A DNA stretch of 64,000 nt from Verrucomicrobiia bacterium (GTDB lineage Bacteria > Verrucomicrobiota > Verrucomicrobiia > Verrucomicrobiales > DEV007), in contig JAUIAH010000023.1 in NCBI GenBank assembly GCA_030425385.1, positions 1-64,000 on the forward strand, read 5' to 3'. Positions 9,529 to 18,424 of the stretch are shown piece after piece (positions within the stretch are counted from its first letter, which is position 1; every line of letters begins with the position of its first letter). Under the pieces are notes generated by a model that did no database searches, was not told the origin of the DNA, and saw nothing but the letters and a program-made list of their open reading frames with translations. The translations under genes were made by a program, and so were the position numbers.

Positions 9529-10239
9529 ATGACAACGATCCCCCGATTCGCACTGATTGCTGGTCTTATGGGAATTACAGCGCTCGCTTCTCACGCAGGA
9601 GTGACGCTTGCCCCGACAATTACAATCGCTCTTGATGATTTCCGAGATGGCCTGGGGACGGACCCGCTTCAGGTGTTTGTCCCGACCACTTCGGCTACGA
9701 CCTCGGAGACGCTGACCGTGCCCGGTTTGGTTGGAGCCACCCGCGACACCACGGTTTCGCATCTCGGCGGAGACGCGCGTGTTCGGGCGACGATTTCTGG
9801 GAATACGCTAAGTTTCAGTTCAGATGCGAACACGCATGGCATGCTGACTCTCGAGTATGCGTTCCCAACGCCCATCGATTTCACCCAAGCAGGTGGCCAC
9901 GCGTTTCTCATTGATGTGGTTTCCTCGGACAACCCACCCGTGGCAGGCGATTTCGCCTTAGCGGCTGCCAGCGTTGGTGGGACCTTGAGCGGCCCTGCCA
10001 TGACGCCGTTCGTCGTCGGCGCGGTTGAGGTGGCTTTCTCTGATGCTGCCTTCGCGGGAGTCGACTTTTCTGAGGTCACCAACGTCACGCTCACTTATAA
10101 TGTGGATCCTGAGTTCGATGGATCGATCCAGATGATCGGTATCAGCGCTCCCGGAGCGGCAGGCGTTCCCGAGCCCAGCGGTGCGGTGGCATTGCTCACG
10201 GTTCTTGTGGGTGCCATGGCGCGTCGCCGCCGTGCCTGA
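9529..10239 (+). CDS. PEP-CTERM sorted secreted protein
   Basis: 236 residues from the ATG at 9529, which puts a normal signal peptide at the N-terminus (about residues 4-23, ending in ASHAG). The C-terminus has the tripartite PEP-CTERM sorting signal: VPEPS, a hydrophobic helix (AVALLTVLVGAMA) and a basic end (RRRRA). Such proteins are processed by an exosortase and are typically linked to exopolysaccharide. The body is beta-rich with many Thr, Val and Asp, with no recognised enzymatic motif. It is monocistronic, with its own promoter upstream and a strong terminator downstream. An in-frame GTG/TTG further upstream would destroy the signal peptide and was not used. Confidence 0.85.
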   Translation: MTTIPRFALIAGLMGITALASHAGVTLAPTITIALDDFRDGLGTDPLQVFVPTTSATTSETLTVPGLVGATRDTTVSHLGGDARVRATISGNTLSFSSDANTHGMLTLEYAFPTPIDFTQAGGHAFLIDVVSSDNPPVAGDFALAAASVGGTLSGPAMTPFVVGAVEVAFSDAAFAGVDFSEVTNVTLTYNVDPEFDGSIQMIGISAPGAAGVPEPSGAVALLTVLVGAMARRRRA

Positions 10240-10272
10240 TCCAGCACCTAGCATTCTTTCGTTTCTATTTGG

Positions 10273-10303
10273 AAAAGGCACCTCGGTTGAGGTGCCTTTT
10301 CTC
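10273..10303 (+). terminator. Rho-independent terminator
   Basis: A perfect 12-bp inverted repeat (AAAAGGCACCTC at 10273-10284 with GAGGTGCCTTTT at 10289-10300) encloses a GGTT loop and ends in a T run. It lies 34 bases after the PEP-CTERM stop. The A-tract on the left arm means it could also stop minus-strand transcription. Confidence 0.9.
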
Positions 10304-10393
10304 GTTGTTACAAGCCGCTACACAAATGGGCTTGTCTCCCATGGGGAGATTCCTAGCTTCCGGCAACACGCCATCTCATCCTCTTCTTCTGCT

Positions 10394-11725
10394 ATGAATA
10401 TGCGCTACGTCATTGGACTTCTCATCACCGCGGGAGCGTCGTTCGGGATCGGGTATGCGCTGAGGCCAGCTCCGGAGGTTGTTGATGGGTCACAGCCTGT
10501 TGCGCCTGCGGCGTCGCTCGTTCCGGCCCCCATGCAGTCGGCGGCGGACAAGCAAGCGGTGGCGGAACAGATGGGCGCGTTGAGTGATGCTGAAAGCTTC
10601 GTTGCCAAATATCTCCGGAATGGGGAAATCAGCGCGAAAGCGATGGAGCGAGCCATGAGTGAACTGTTAGCCGAATCCGACCCCATCAAGATGAATCAAA
10701 TGATGGCGGAGTTGTTAGGCCAACTCACCCCAGAGAATGCACCGGTGGCGATGCAAGCATTGCAGGGGAACGTTTCGCGTGATCCCAGTCAATTCTACCT
10801 CTCGGCTCTCTTCGCCAACGCCTGGGGAAGGATCGATGGCGAGAAAGCGTTAGACTACATGAAGGATGCGGATGGGATGTTGGGCAGGATGGGCTCCGCG
10901 TCAGCTCTCTCAGGATGGGCGTTGGATGAGCCTGATCAAGCCATGGCTTGGCTCGAGTCGCAGGAAGACACGCCCCAGAAGATGATCTATACGGCGGGGC
11001 TCATCAACGGACTGGCGAAGAGCGATCCTAGCAGTGCGACGGAGTATTTGCTTAGCGTGCCAGAGAACAATCAGATGCGTTCGCGTTACATTGACATCAT
11101 TGCCAATGAACAGATGAAGAAAGGGATCGATGAAGCCACACGCTGGGCGGATGGTCTTTCGGATGCCTCTCTCAAGGGCGATGCCTTCACTGATCTCGCC
11201 ACGCGCTACACGCAGCAGGACCCTGAGCAGGCGGGCAGATGGATCGAGGATCGTGCGACCGAACCGTGGGCGCAGGATGCGGTGCGCGAGGTCGCGGATG
11301 AGTGGGCCGAGCTCGATCCTGCCGCCGCGGTGGAATGGGCCGGGGGCCTACCAGAACAATCACAGGGCGATGCCATGGCCGCGGCCTTTGAGGAATGGAC
11401 GGAGTCCGATCCCACCACGGCGAGCACGTATCTAGCAGAGATGCCAGATTCGCCCACCAAGGATCACGCTATCGTTGGGTTCACAGAGCGATTGGTCCGC
11501 GAGGATCCAGAGGCTGCCATGACATGGGCATCCACGATCAATAATGCGGACCTGCGGACCGAGGCCCTTACGGACGCGGGGCAAGCGTGGTATCGTCAAG
11601 ATCAGGAGGCGGCTTCGGCCTGGCTTTCGACCAGCGACTTGCCTGCAGACGTCCAAGAGAAGGTCACGGCTCCACCCTCACGGGAACGCAATTTCATGGA
11701 CGCATTTCGAGGCTTCCGAAACTAA
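10394..11725 (+). CDS. Membrane-anchored protein with 32-residue helical repeats
   Basis: 443 residues from ATG 10394 (a second ATG lies at 10400). A short cytoplasmic start precedes one hydrophobic helix (about residues 5-24, GLLITAGASFGIGYAL), then a Pro/Ala linker. The remainder is an alpha-solenoid with a period near 32 residues, each unit reading roughly DP-x-x-A-x-x-W-x-x-x-(L/M) followed about 20 residues later by W; the last five units begin DPEQAGRW, DPAAAVEW, DPTTASTY, DPEAAMTW and DQEAASAW. No catalytic motif is seen. The same pattern forms the C-terminal part of the sigma-factor fusion at 34920-37346, suggesting related protein-binding modules. Function unknown. It is followed 41 bases later by another secreted protein. 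Confidence 0.75.
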   Translation: MNMRYVIGLLITAGASFGIGYALRPAPEVVDGSQPVAPAASLVPAPMQSAADKQAVAEQMGALSDAESFVAKYLRNGEISAKAMERAMSELLAESDPIKMNQMMAELLGQLTPENAPVAMQALQGNVSRDPSQFYLSALFANAWGRIDGEKALDYMKDADGMLGRMGSASALSGWALDEPDQAMAWLESQEDTPQKMIYTAGLINGLAKSDPSSATEYLLSVPENNQMRSRYIDIIANEQMKKGIDEATRWADGLSDASLKGDAFTDLATRYTQQDPEQAGRWIEDRATEPWAQDAVREVADEWAELDPAAAVEWAGGLPEQSQGDAMAAAFEEWTESDPTTASTYLAEMPDSPTKDHAIVGFTERLVREDPEAAMTWASTINNADLRTEALTDAGQAWYRQDQEAASAWLSTSDLPADVQEKVTAPPSRERNFMDAFRGFRN

Positions 11726-11766
11726 CAAAGTTCTTCATTCTATCAAACCACTAACACCAAACCTCC

Positions 11767-12825
11767 ATGCATAGCCTGCGCCTCTCCGTTATTCTTTCAC
11801 TTCTCATGTCCACCATTCTCATGGCGGATCACCATGCTGGTGGCGCCGCCGGCCATTGGGCGACGGTGACGACCCTTCCTGAAGGCAATGAACTCGAATC
11901 AGAGATGATGCTCGCGAAAGAAGGCGATGGGTGGAAGGGCACGGTTTCTTCTGAGCGCTGGGATGAGCCGCGCGCATTCACCTCCGTGAGTGTGGACGGC
12001 AAGGAACTTGCCTTGGTGCTTCCCATTCAATATGAAGGGGCTGATCTGACGTTCCGCATCGCGGCGAAGGCGACGGGTGCGGATGGCTACGCGGGCAAAT
12101 GGATGGCGGAAGACCTGGACGGCAATGAGTTGGCCACCGGAGATTGGGAAGCGATTCGTATTCAGCCCGAGCCGAATCCCCTGGTAGGGGATTGGGACGC
12201 CAGCGCGGAAGGTCCCGATGGAGAGGACCTCGATTTCGACATGACTGTGAGCGAGTCAGAAGATTCTCTCGTTGCCACCCTGAAAGCAGACAGTGGGGAA
12301 CTCAAGGTGGACGCTATTTCTTTGGACGATGACAAGGTCACTATCAAAGTCCCCTATCCCTATGAAGGTGGCGCCGTGCCGGTCACCATCGCGGCGACGT
12401 TGAAAGGAGACGTGATCGAAGGGGAATGGTCAGCTTCCGCAGATGGCGAGGACTACTCGGGTGCCTGGACGGCGAAACGGAAGAGTGACCAAGCCGAACT
12501 CGCTGGCGAATGGAATCTTGCCGCCGTGCTCGATGATGGTTCTACGGCCAAGACAATCTGCGTGATTGAGAAAGAGGGCGATTCCTGGAAAGGGCATTTC
12601 GCTCGTGAAGACGGCGATGCCATCAAGCTCGACAAGATTGACCTCGTGGAGGGCGAGGTCACGATCGACTTTCTGTATCCCTATGATGGGACGGATGTAG
12701 ACATTCGCATCAAGGCAACGTTTGACGGTGATGATGCGTGGAAGGGCAAATGGGTCTCCTTCGACAGCAGTGGTCAGGAAGACTCGAGCGGCGACGTGAG
12801 CGCATCTCGCAAAACCGATTCCTAG
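11767..12825 (+). CDS. Secreted protein with three homologous beta-rich repeats
   Basis: 352 residues with a signal peptide (about 1-20, cut near MADHHAGG). The mature protein consists of three similar units of about 105-110 residues, starting near GHWATVTT, GDWDASAE and GEWNLAAV. Each unit has an acidic LxxDGxE segment, a WKG- or LVATLK-type strand, and a motif (I/Y)PYxYxGxxxxxxIxA followed by WxG(K/E)W. The pattern suggests a repeated lipocalin- or calycin-like beta barrel, but I recognise no named family. It is very acidic overall, as often seen in marine secreted proteins. No anchor follows, so it is probably periplasmic or released. Confidence 0.7.
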   Translation: MHSLRLSVILSLLMSTILMADHHAGGAAGHWATVTTLPEGNELESEMMLAKEGDGWKGTVSSERWDEPRAFTSVSVDGKELALVLPIQYEGADLTFRIAAKATGADGYAGKWMAEDLDGNELATGDWEAIRIQPEPNPLVGDWDASAEGPDGEDLDFDMTVSESEDSLVATLKADSGELKVDAISLDDDKVTIKVPYPYEGGAVPVTIAATLKGDVIEGEWSASADGEDYSGAWTAKRKSDQAELAGEWNLAAVLDDGSTAKTICVIEKEGDSWKGHFAREDGDAIKLDKIDLVEGEVTIDFLYPYDGTDVDIRIKATFDGDDAWKGKWVSFDSSGQEDSSGDVSASRKTDS

Positions 12826-12856
12826 ACAATCCTGCTTTCTGCGCAACGATGCGGTC

Positions 12857-14809
12857 GTGGATAGCATCGACTCTGCCGTAGCCAACGGAAAGCTCCTTCA
12901 GTCCAGCGCCGAGAATATTCATCGGTTGCTGGAGTCTAGCCAAGACCCTATCGATCGCGCAGCGGTCGACGAACTCGTCGCGGGCGAGCAATGGGAAGAA
13001 CTGAATGATCGGTTCTTCAAGACGCTTGCCTTTGGAACGGGAGGTCTGCGCAGTCGGACGGTCGGTCGCGTGGTCACTAGGGCGGAGCAGGGAGAGGCTC
13101 CTGAAGGTAGTCGTCCCCAGTTCCCTTGTGTGGGGACGAACGGGATGAATTATTATAATGTGAGTCGCGCAACGCAGGGGCTCGTTGCCTATGTGAAACA
13201 GTGGGCAGCGGCGCACGAGCCGGACGGTCGTCCATCGATTGCGATTTCCCATGACACTCGGCATTTCTCCCGAGAATTCGCGGAGTTCTGCGCCAAGGTT
13301 TGCACGGAACTGGGTGTGGATGCTTATCTGGTGGAATCGTGTCGCGCCACACCTCAGGTCTCGTTTGCAGTGCGCCACCATGGCTGCACGGCGGGGGTCA
13401 TGCTGACGGCGAGTCACAACCCAGCGCATGACAATGGCTACAAAGTTTATTTCAACGATGGCGCTCAGATCGTGGAGCCTCACGCTAGCGGAATCGTTGC
13501 GGAGGTGAATGCGCTCACGACGGCGACCTATGAGGCACTGCCAAAGGAAGAACAGGGAAAGGTGACGTTGTTAGGGAAAGACCTGGACGCTATCTACATG
13601 GATCGCCTGGAAACGCTCATGCTTCAGCCGGCGCTGCTCGACAAGGCCAAGGCTCTCAAGGTGGTCTTTACCAATCTCCATGGCACGGGAGGGATCATTG
13701 TCACTCAGATGCTTGAGCGGCTCGGGTTCACCTTCCTCACCGTTCCCGAGCAAGATGTTCAAGACGGCGATTTCCCCACCGTCAAATCGCCTAACCCCGA
13801 GAATCCGCCTGCCCTGGCCATGGCGATCGATTTGGCAATGCGTGAGGGTGCCGATATCGTGATTGGTACGGATCCCGATTGTGATCGTATGGGGGTGGCG
13901 GTGAAAGATCAGCGCGGGGAGATGGTCTTGCTCACGGGGAATCAGATTGGTTCGTTGTTAGCCTATTACCGGATCTCCACGATGATGGATCTGGGGATGT
14001 TAGAGGGGTCGACGAAGGCAAATGGCACCTTGGTGAAGACCTTTGTCACGACAAACTTACAGACGCAGATTGCCAAGCATTATGGCGTCGGTTGCGTGAA
14101 TACCCTCACAGGATTTAAATACATCGGTCAGAAACTCACGAAATACGAACGGGCGGTGCCCCTGCCCGAAGGCACGTGCTATGGGGACCTGAGTGAGGAT
14201 GAGAGTCGTGCGCTTCGACTGCAGCACTCCAAATTCTTCATCTTTGGAGGGGAAGAGAGCTATGGTTACCTCGGGGGTGATTTCATTCGCGACAAAGATG
14301 GCAATGCTGCTGTCGTGATGTTCTGTGAACTGGCGGCCTACGCCGTGTCCCGCGGACTCACGCTCCCGGAACTCATGGACGAGGTCTATCAGAAGTTTGG
14401 CTATTATTTGGAGAATCTGAAATCGATCGTCATGGAAGGCGCGGAGGGTGCGGGGAAGATTCAGAAACTAGCGACATCCTACACTCAGCAACCGCCGACC
14501 GAAGTGGACGGTTCCGCGGTGACGGCCGTGCGCAACTTTGCTGAAGACGACTTCATTGACGAGGAGGGGGATCCCATTCCCAAGGAGAAGATGATCATCG
14601 TCGACTTGGCCGATGGTCGATCTTTCGCGGTGCGGCCTTCAGGCACCGAACCCAAGATCAAATACTATCTCTTTAGCCAGAATCCCGCGCCAGCGGGTGA
14701 GCCGTTCACGCCCGAACAGGTCGAGCAGCTCAAGCAAGATGCCGCGCAGCAACTGGACTCTCTCTGGGCTTATCTTGAGAAAGACATCGATGTCCGCTTG
14801 AGCGCCTAA
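12857..14809 (+). CDS. Phosphohexomutase (phosphoglucomutase/phosphomannomutase family)
   Basis: 650 residues from GTG 12857; the nearby ATG at 12849 is out of frame. All family landmarks are present: FGTGGLR (59-65), the phosphoserine loop LTASHNP (183-189), the metal loop GTDPDCDRMGV (about 335-345), the sugar-binding GGEESYG and the phosphate-binding RPSGTEPKIKYY near the C-terminus. It should interconvert hexose 1- and 6-phosphates through a phospho-enzyme. Length and N-terminal extension match the long PgcA-type bacterial enzymes acting on glucose or mannose phosphate; the exact sugar is undecided. It ends a few bases before lnt, so the two may share a transcript. Confidence 0.93.
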   Translation: MDSIDSAVANGKLLQSSAENIHRLLESSQDPIDRAAVDELVAGEQWEELNDRFFKTLAFGTGGLRSRTVGRVVTRAEQGEAPEGSRPQFPCVGTNGMNYYNVSRATQGLVAYVKQWAAAHEPDGRPSIAISHDTRHFSREFAEFCAKVCTELGVDAYLVESCRATPQVSFAVRHHGCTAGVMLTASHNPAHDNGYKVYFNDGAQIVEPHASGIVAEVNALTTATYEALPKEEQGKVTLLGKDLDAIYMDRLETLMLQPALLDKAKALKVVFTNLHGTGGIIVTQMLERLGFTFLTVPEQDVQDGDFPTVKSPNPENPPALAMAIDLAMREGADIVIGTDPDCDRMGVAVKDQRGEMVLLTGNQIGSLLAYYRISTMMDLGMLEGSTKANGTLVKTFVTTNLQTQIAKHYGVGCVNTLTGFKYIGQKLTKYERAVPLPEGTCYGDLSEDESRALRLQHSKFFIFGGEESYGYLGGDFIRDKDGNAAVVMFCELAAYAVSRGLTLPELMDEVYQKFGYYLENLKSIVMEGAEGAGKIQKLATSYTQQPPTEVDGSAVTAVRNFAEDDFIDEEGDPIPKEKMIIVDLADGRSFAVRPSGTEPKIKYYLFSQNPAPAGEPFTPEQVEQLKQDAAQQLDSLWAYLEKDIDVRLSA

Positions 14810-14834
14810 CGAAGGCGTGGATAGACTCTCGGGC

Positions 14835-16454
14835 ATGCCCCGACTGATTGCCCTATCGTTCGCCCTTCTCAGTGGCGTTCTCCTAGCATTATGCTTTCCG
14901 CGTTTCAATGTGGAAGCCCTGGTCTGGGTGTGGGCTGCCCCCCTACTCATCAGCTTGTGGTGGCTCCCACGGCCGGAGACCGGCAGACGATTCTGGCGTG
15001 GCTTTGGTCTGGGCTACCTCACTGGGCTTGCCTTCTTTGGGATCAATCTCGCCTGGATCCACGAAGTGACTTTGGTGGGCGCCATCATCTTTCCCTTCTA
15101 CCTGGCGCTGTTTCTCGCCGTGTGGGCAGGGCTCTCCACCACCATTGGGCGTCCACGTGATGCGCAACTCCACACGCCTCCTGACAGTGAGGCGAAGCCC
15201 TCGCTCTTTCGCACGTCGTTTCATTCGCTGCGTTGCGCCTTCTTCAATGCCGCCACTTGGGTGACCTTGGAGTGGCTGCGAGGTTACCTGCTCACGGGGT
15301 TCGGATGGAATGGTCTGGGCGTGGCCTTTCATGACAACCTCAATCTCATCCAGATCGCTGAGATCACAGGGGTGACAGGTCTATCATTTCTCCCTATGTT
15401 TGCTGGGTGCGTCCTCGTCATCACCGTCCGTCGCTTCCAGCTTGAGATTCGTCATCAGCAACTGCGTCCTCATCTGGATTTCGGTGTGGCCTTGGCGGCG
15501 GTTGCGGCGACCTTTCTTTACGGACTCAATCACACGCTCAAACCTAAGGGAGATGGTCCCTCGGTGAAATGCGTCCTCGTGCAACTCGCCATTCCCCAAG
15601 AACTCAAATGGGATCCAGCTCAGGCGCCTAACATCATTGCTGATTTGCAAGCGTTCACGCGCACCTACGCCTCGACCACGGATCCCGACCTCATCATCTG
15701 GCCAGAGTCTTCCTTGCCCACGCCGCTCTTTGCGGATCCTGCCAATGATCCTATCATTAACGGACTTTTAGAGGAGGATGATTTCGCCTTGATGCTAGGA
15801 ACCAACGAGTATGACCTCGTGAATGACAAGGTCTTTAATAGCGCCGTGCTCGTCCAGGAGTCTCTGCAGTCAGCCGACCTTCAACTCTATCGGAAGATCC
15901 ATCTGGTGCCCTTTGGTGAGTTCATTCCCTTCCGTGAACGTCTGCCATTCCTCGATGCATGGTTGAAAGACTTGATTCCCGGCGACTTCACGCGAGGCAC
16001 GTCGACAGAGCCGCTTCCATTTCCTGACAAAGACCTTCAGGTGATCCCTCTCATCTGCTTTGAAGATACGGTGGGCCGATTGGCCCGTCGCTTCGTGCGT
16101 CCCGAAGCACAGTTCATGGTCAACATGACCAATGATGGATGGTTTCGGCGAAGCCCGGCGGCCGAACAGCATGTGGCCAATGCGCGATTCCGCTGTGTGG
16201 AACTCCGGCGGCCCATGGCGAGGGCGTGCAACACGGGAGTAACGTGTCTCATCGACGCCCAGGGGCGAATGATTTCCAAGTTGGAAGACCCTGACGAAGG
16301 CATCTTTGTGAAAGGGGCGCTTGTTGGAGCCTTGCCAATTGCAGATGCGGCTCCCCTGACATTCTACGCTCGCTTTGGGGATCTCTTCTCAGGCATCATG
16401 GCGGCGCTCGCCATCCTTCTCATGATCCGTCACCACCATACCGCATCCTCATGA
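14835..16454 (+). CDS. lnt: Apolipoprotein N-acyltransferase
   Basis: About 539 residues from ATG 14835; an in-frame GTG at 14817 is an alternative but leaves almost no room for a ribosome-binding site. The N-terminal half has several membrane helices (GVLLALCFPRF, FFGINLAWI, AIIFPFYLALFLAVW and others). The C-terminal half is a nitrilase domain with the catalytic triad: Glu291 in IIWPESSLP, Lys354 in YRKIHLVPFGEF and Cys408 in LICFED. The enzyme transfers an acyl chain to the N-terminal cysteine of lipoproteins at the outer face of the inner membrane. Its stop overlaps the sulfatase start (ATGA), which suggests translational coupling. Confidence 0.92.
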   Translation: MPRLIALSFALLSGVLLALCFPRFNVEALVWVWAAPLLISLWWLPRPETGRRFWRGFGLGYLTGLAFFGINLAWIHEVTLVGAIIFPFYLALFLAVWAGLSTTIGRPRDAQLHTPPDSEAKPSLFRTSFHSLRCAFFNAATWVTLEWLRGYLLTGFGWNGLGVAFHDNLNLIQIAEITGVTGLSFLPMFAGCVLVITVRRFQLEIRHQQLRPHLDFGVALAAVAATFLYGLNHTLKPKGDGPSVKCVLVQLAIPQELKWDPAQAPNIIADLQAFTRTYASTTDPDLIIWPESSLPTPLFADPANDPIINGLLEEDDFALMLGTNEYDLVNDKVFNSAVLVQESLQSADLQLYRKIHLVPFGEFIPFRERLPFLDAWLKDLIPGDFTRGTSTEPLPFPDKDLQVIPLICFEDTVGRLARRFVRPEAQFMVNMTNDGWFRRSPAAEQHVANARFRCVELRRPMARACNTGVTCLIDAQGRMISKLEDPDEGIFVKGALVGALPIADAAPLTFYARFGDLFSGIMAALAILLMIRHHHTASS

Positions 16455-18034
16455 AAGTCTTCTTGCTCTTCTCATTCGCTCTGACGCTTTCGCTTCTGGC
16501 TCAGGATCGCCCTAACATCTTCATTGCTATCAGCGATGACCAATCATGGCCGCATGCGTCGGCTTATGGGTCGTCCATGGTGCAGACGCCGCACTTTGAT
16601 CGCATGGCGCGAGAGGGGATCCTCTTCACGCATGCCTTTGCACCGTCGCCGGGTTGTAGCCCTTCGAGGGCAGCCTTCCTCACCGGGCGGCACGCCTGGC
16701 AGCTGGAGCATGCGGGCACGCACGCGAGCTTCTTTCATCCCAAGTATCAGACCTTCCCTGATCGCTTGCAGGACGCGGGTTACGCGGTGGGGTATACTGG
16801 CAAGGGCTGGGGACCGGGTGATTTCAAACGCCTCGGACGGACACAGAATCCTGCTGGGCCTCGTGTGACGGGACCGAAAGGATCTGGCTATGTGGGAGCG
16901 TTCAAGGCGTTTCTCTCACAGAAACGTCAACCCGATCAACCCTTCTGTTTCTGGTTTGGTAGCACGGATCCCCACCGTGCCTTCGAGAAGGGATCCGGCT
17001 TGGCGAAAGGCAAGACGCTCCAAGAGGCCGAGGTCCCGCCGTTCCTTCCCGATACACCAGAAATTCGGAGTGACTTGCTCGACTATGCTATTGAGATTGA
17101 GCGTTTTGATAGTGATCTAGGAGAGATGATCGCCCTCATGGAGGACGCGGGCGAACTCGACCATACCGTGGTGATCGTGACCTCGGATAACGGAATGGCT
17201 TTTCCTCGGGCCAAGGCCAATGTTTATGAATACGGCATCCACATGCCGCTCGCCATGCGCTGGGGAGCCGGAGTGCCCGGTGGACGCACGGTGGATGACC
17301 TCGTTGGCTTCGTGGATCTCACGGCGACCATTTATGAAATCACCGGAGTGGTGCCTCCTAGCGCTTTCCCTCTCAGCGGGCGCAGCTTGGCGGGTGTTCT
17401 TCGTGGCGATGGCGAGGGGATCCTTGATCGCGCGCGCGTGGCCGTCTACAGCGCGCGGGAACGTCATTCGTCCTCACGCTATCACAGCTTGAGCTATCCT
17501 CAGCGTTGCCTGCGGACGCGTGACTATCTCTACATCTACAATTTCACACCGGAGCGCTGGCCCGCTGGACCCTCGCAGAAATTTGCGCGGGCGGCTTTCG
17601 ATGCGAAAGGGGTCTTGGTGAAGGGGCAATTGGGTCCCGAGCATGGCGCTTACCATGACATTGATGCCTGCCCCACCTTGACGCATCTGATCGAAAGGCG
17701 CGAAGAGCCTGACATTGGCCAATTCCTTGATCTGGCGGTGGCGCGTCGTCCGCAAGAAGAACTCTATGCGGTCACGGATGATCCAGGCTGTCTACGCAAC
17801 TTGGCGGAAGACCCTGCCCATGCAGTTCGACTGGAGCAATTCCGTGCGCAACTGCTGGACTACCTTCGCGATACCGGTGACCCCCGCGCGCTGGGGAAGG
17901 GAGACGTGTGGGAGAGCTACCCACGTGTGTCGAGCCTGCGCTGGTTTCCTCAACCAGACTGGGTAGAGAGCAATCCTAACCGACTTCCAGAACAACCATG
18001 GTTGGAGGCGCGCCGGCCTCGGCTCACTCCGTGA
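16451..18034 (+). CDS. Type I sulfatase, N-sulfoglucosamine-sulfohydrolase-like
   Basis: 527 residues with a signal peptide (1-17, LSLLAQ). The metal-binding pair DD (29-30) is followed by the formylglycine signature CSPSR (69-73, Cys69 to be converted) and TGRH. Further down are GSTDPHRAF and the metal-site TSDNGMAF. The layout resembles the heparan N-sulfatase/SGSH group and would desulfate a glycan outside the cytoplasm. No maturase gene lies in the window. The 3' end is odd: the gene stops at 18034, but related sequence for its last codons (QPWLEAP-like) recurs downstream inside tandem repeats, so the C-terminus has probably been replaced (see 18355). Confidence 0.9.
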   Translation: MKVFLLFSFALTLSLLAQDRPNIFIAISDDQSWPHASAYGSSMVQTPHFDRMAREGILFTHAFAPSPGCSPSRAAFLTGRHAWQLEHAGTHASFFHPKYQTFPDRLQDAGYAVGYTGKGWGPGDFKRLGRTQNPAGPRVTGPKGSGYVGAFKAFLSQKRQPDQPFCFWFGSTDPHRAFEKGSGLAKGKTLQEAEVPPFLPDTPEIRSDLLDYAIEIERFDSDLGEMIALMEDAGELDHTVVIVTSDNGMAFPRAKANVYEYGIHMPLAMRWGAGVPGGRTVDDLVGFVDLTATIYEITGVVPPSAFPLSGRSLAGVLRGDGEGILDRARVAVYSARERHSSSRYHSLSYPQRCLRTRDYLYIYNFTPERWPAGPSQKFARAAFDAKGVLVKGQLGPEHGAYHDIDACPTLTHLIERREEPDIGQFLDLAVARRPQEELYAVTDDPGCLRNLAEDPAHAVRLEQFRAQLLDYLRDTGDPRALGKGDVWESYPRVSSLRWFPQPDWVESNPNRLPEQPWLEARRPRLTP

Positions 18035-18109
18035 GCGCGTTGGCCTTCTGCCTGCTTTGTGCGGCTCGCCCGAGGACGCGAGAAGGGATCGTGAGGCATC
18101 AGACCTCTC

Positions 18110-18167
18110 GCGCCCCTTCAGGGCGCCCGTGGGAACGCGAACGATTTCCCAAGGCTGAAGCCTTGGG
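18110..18167. repeat. REP-like palindromes downstream of the sulfatase
   Basis: Two perfect inverted repeats lie close together: GCGCCC/GGGCGC (18110-18126) and CCCAAGGCT-GA-AGCCTTGGG (18148-18167). The adjacent text (GGGGCCTTCAGCCCC) is also palindromic. Such GC-rich 'aaggcttcagcc' elements resemble dispersed REP-type palindromes of PVC and other bacteria. Folded in RNA they could also end transcription of the sulfatase mRNA, though no U run follows. Confidence 0.6.
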
Positions 18168-18186
18168 CTCTGCTCACAGGGGCCTT

Positions 18187-18381
18187 CAGCCCCGGGACTG
18201 GAGGGAGCAATCCTAACCGATGATCTCAAACGACCTTGGCTTGCGGCACGTCAGCCCCGGGAGTGGAGGGAGCAATCCTAGCCGATGATCTCAAACGACC
18301 TTGGCTTGCGGCACGTCAGCCCCGGGAGTGGAGGGAGCAATCCTAACCGATGATCTCAAACAACCTTGGCTGGAGGCACCC
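18187..18381. repeat. 65-bp direct tandem repeat, three copies
   Basis: Copies begin with CAGCCCCGGGA at 18187, 18252 and 18317, giving an exact 65-base period. Copies 1 and 2 are almost identical (one or two differences); copy 3 diverges in its last 15 bases. Each contains AGCAATCCTAACCGA (or CCTAGCCGA), which also occurs inside the sulfatase coding end at 17969. The unit therefore combines a piece of the sulfatase 3' end with a palindromic CAGCCCCGGG element. Confidence 0.92.
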
Positions 18382-18417
18382 ACCGTCGACGATGGCCGTG
18401 AATCTGCCTGTGGCTGA
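18355..18417 (+). pseudogene. Severed 3' end of the sulfatase gene
   Basis: Bases 18355-18417 read L-K-Q-P-W-L-E-A-P-T-V-D-D-G and six more codons before TGA. The start of this stretch (QPWLEAP) matches QPWLEAR in the intact sulfatase at about 17992-18012. The simplest reading is that the repeat expansion split the original end of the gene, leaving the old terminus here and giving the sulfatase a new stop at 18034. Seen: the match in sequence and order. Inferred: the direction of events. Confidence 0.5.
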
Positions 18418-18424
18418 CCAAGCG

